Origin: Chitinophagaceae bacterium
Lineage (GTDB): Bacteria; Bacteroidota; Bacteroidia; Chitinophagales; Chitinophagaceae
Direction of reading: 5' to 3'
Assembly (NCBI GenBank): GCA_017307755.1
Contig: JAFKGQ010000015.1
Location: forward strand, 62,001 to 126,000
Length of the DNA: 64,000 nucleotides
Shown here piece after piece: positions 62,692 to 64,000 of the stretch. Made by a program: the position numbers and the translations under genes. The number at the start of each line of letters is the position of its first letter. Position 1 is the stretch's first letter. A model generated the notes under the pieces. That model searched no databases. It saw nothing but the letters and a program-made list of their open reading frames with translations, and was not told the DNA's origin.

Positions 62692-63477
62692 TTATTGGCG
62701 GATATCTGTACCTGTGAGGCCTATGAATACATCTTCCAGGGTGATCTTCCCTTTACGGGATGCGCGGATGACCTCCGGATTTGTCCGATGGCCGTCGATC
62801 AGGGCCTGGGGGGTATCGATGGCAATGATCTTTCCATGATCGATGATCGCGATGCGGTCGCATACCGCCTCGGCCTCTTCCATCGAATGGGTGGTCAGCA
62901 GGATGCCGTGACCTTTTTCCCGCATGGCTTCGATCCTTTCCCATAATTGCCGGCGGGATTGAGGGTCCAGCCCTGTCGTCGGCTCGTCCATCAGCAGGAG
63001 TTGGGGTTCGTGGATCGTAGCGATCACCAGAGATACGCGCTGCTGCTGTCCTCCTGATAGCTGTCCGTAACGTTTATTTGCGGCGTCCTGCAATTTGATA
63101 CCTGCCAGGATCGAATCAATCTTTTCTTTTGTCAGAGCGACGCCATAAATACCCGCATATAATTTTATGATCTCCGAGATGGTGAGCTCGGATTGGAAGC
63201 TGGTAGCCTGCAGCTGTACCCCCATGTTTGCCCGGGCATGCAGCGGCTGTTCCCGGACGGAAAAGCCTGCTACGTGGATGGAGCCTGCATTTGGCTTTAT
63301 CAAACCTTCTACGGCGCTAAGGGTGCTGGTCTTACCTGCTCCGTTGGGACCCAGCAGTCCGAAGATCTCACCTGGCCGTACGTCAAAGCTCACATTACGG
63401 ACGGCGTGTTGACTGCCATAATAGACATTGAGGCCTTCTACCTGCAGGATCGATGATGTATGGTTGGAGTTATTCAT
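62692..63477 (-). CDS. ABC transporter ATP-binding protein
   Basis: This 261-residue ATPase has Walker A GLLGPNGAGKTSTL, signature GQLSGGQQQRVSL, Walker B LLLMDEPTTGLDP and switch His TTHSMEEAE. It resembles drug/ABC-2 exporter ATPases. I prefer ATG 63477 (MNNSNHTSS) over an ATG at 63513. It is transcribed with the ABC-2 permease and diverges from the TPR gene at 63624. Confidence 0.93.
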   Translation of the reverse strand: MNNSNHTSSILQVEGLNVYYGSQHAVRNVSFDVRPGEIFGLLGPNGAGKTSTLSAVEGLIKPNAGSIHVAGFSVREQPLHARANMGVQLQATSFQSELTISEIIKLYAGIYGVALTKEKIDSILAGIKLQDAANKRYGQLSGGQQQRVSLVIATIHEPQLLLMDEPTTGLDPQSRRQLWERIEAMREKGHGILLTTHSMEEAEAVCDRIAIIDHGKIIAIDTPQALIDGHRTNPEVIRASRKGKITLEDVFIGLTGTDIRQ

Positions 63478-63623
63478 GGATGTAAATATAGAGGGCCGGT
63501 GAAGATGGGGCAATGTCGGGGCGGTAATTTTCTATGATTTACCGGTAAAAGCGGGGAATAGGGCGGTGAAGGGACGGTGCTTAACAATTACATAATACTA
63601 AATCTGTTTCTTTACGATTCAGA

Positions 63624-64000
63624 TGAAGTATTTGTTTAATATATTGGTCCCCCTGACCTTTTTCCTGTTTTCTCTTTCCGGGTTGGGGCAAACACAGGAG
63701 AATGACCGGGCTGAGCTGGCCTATACCCAGCGATTGAGTCAACAATTCCCGGATAGCGCTTTTCTTTTACTAAAGGAAATGTATAGTCAGTCCATCGCTA
63801 AAAAAGACAAGGCGGGTATGGCCAGCTGTCTTTTCCAGATGGGGCAGATCTGTTATTATCTGGGCAACTATCCCCAAGCCCTGGATTTTCATTTACAGGC
63901 TGACAAGATCTTCCGTGAAGCAGGGCATCGGGACCAGATAGCGGCCAACCTGGATGAGATGGGGATATTATATTATTATAACCGTCAGCTGCCTTTGGCG
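63624..64000 (+). CDS. Secreted TPR-repeat protein, N-terminal part (runs off the right edge)
   Basis: The 125 visible codons give a signal peptide (LVPLTFFLFSLSGLGQ) followed by TPR-type helices: AELAYTQRLSQQFPDSAFLLLKEMY, AGMASCLFQMGQICYYLGNYPQALDFHLQADKIFRE and QIAANLDEMGILYYYNRQLPLA. In Bacteroidota, exported TPR arrays with this start often lead into a transmembrane helix and a histidine kinase or a helix-turn-helix regulator. That part is outside the window, so the full function cannot be called. Confidence 0.85.

Noticed and set aside
1..64000. CRISPR arrays, tRNA/rRNA genes, IS elements, prophage genes
   Set aside because: I saw no regularly spaced repeats, cloverleaf-like gaps, transposases, integrases or phage structural genes. 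Nearly all intergenic gaps are under 300 bases.

Overview
The window looks like chromosomal DNA from a Bacteroidota bacterium, most likely family Chitinophagaceae (Chitinophaga or a relative). The evidence is four SusC/SusD-type outer-membrane pairs or partial pairs, ECF sigma/FecR regulators with a DUF4974-like tail, a LytS/LytTR two-component pair, a DUF5687-type ABC permease, MacB/FtsX permeases without ATPases, and weak or absent Shine-Dalgarno sites. There are no rRNA or tRNA genes, IS elements, phage genes or CRISPR arrays that I can see.

Layout. (1) 1-5640: the start of a type I pullulanase (minus strand, cut by the edge), a MacB-like permease, a small YegP-family protein and a membrane-linked patatin phospholipase. 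(2) 5718-14761, locus A: ECF sigma, FecR, SusC, SusD and a secreted fusion of two phosphodiesterase-type domains. A GluQ-RS-like gene and a Tat-exported Gfo/Idh/MocA oxidoreductase follow. (3) 16774-23408, locus B, minus strand: ECF sigma, FecR, SusC with an STN signalling domain, and SusD, with no enzyme attached. (4) 23715-30845: a TIGR03118-like lipoprotein, a diheme cytochrome c, a four-gene minus-strand operon (DUF5687 permease, ATPase, LytS kinase, LytTR regulator) and lgt. (5) 31094-52048, locus C: a 21-kb, ten-gene operon in the order SusD, DUF5004-like, DUF4961-like, SusC, SusD, SusC, tandem GH92, SIAE-type esterase, GH38-like, SGNH esterase. (6) 52340-64000: an AdiC-like APC transporter, an unknown secreted protein, a divergent gamma-glutamyltransferase, a second MacB-like permease, an orphan TonB-receptor-like barrel, an ABC-2 exporter pair and the start of a TPR protein.

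How it works together. Locus C reads as a system for mannose-rich, ester-decorated glycan: the SusC/D pairs import oligosaccharides, GH92 and GH38-like enzymes remove alpha-mannose, and two esterases remove acyl groups. The most striking protein is the 1486-residue double GH92. Its first domain has the normal catalytic-acid motif (NEP, Glu596). The second has Gln at the same place (GNQP, Gln1334), a change associated with GH92 enzymes that act on mannose-1-phosphate linkages. This suggests phosphomannan as a target. Locus A, with its double phosphodiesterase, also points to phosphodiester-containing nutrients.

Limits. All assignments come from reading motifs by eye. Promoter and hairpin calls are tentative. 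Substrates are inferred, not shown.
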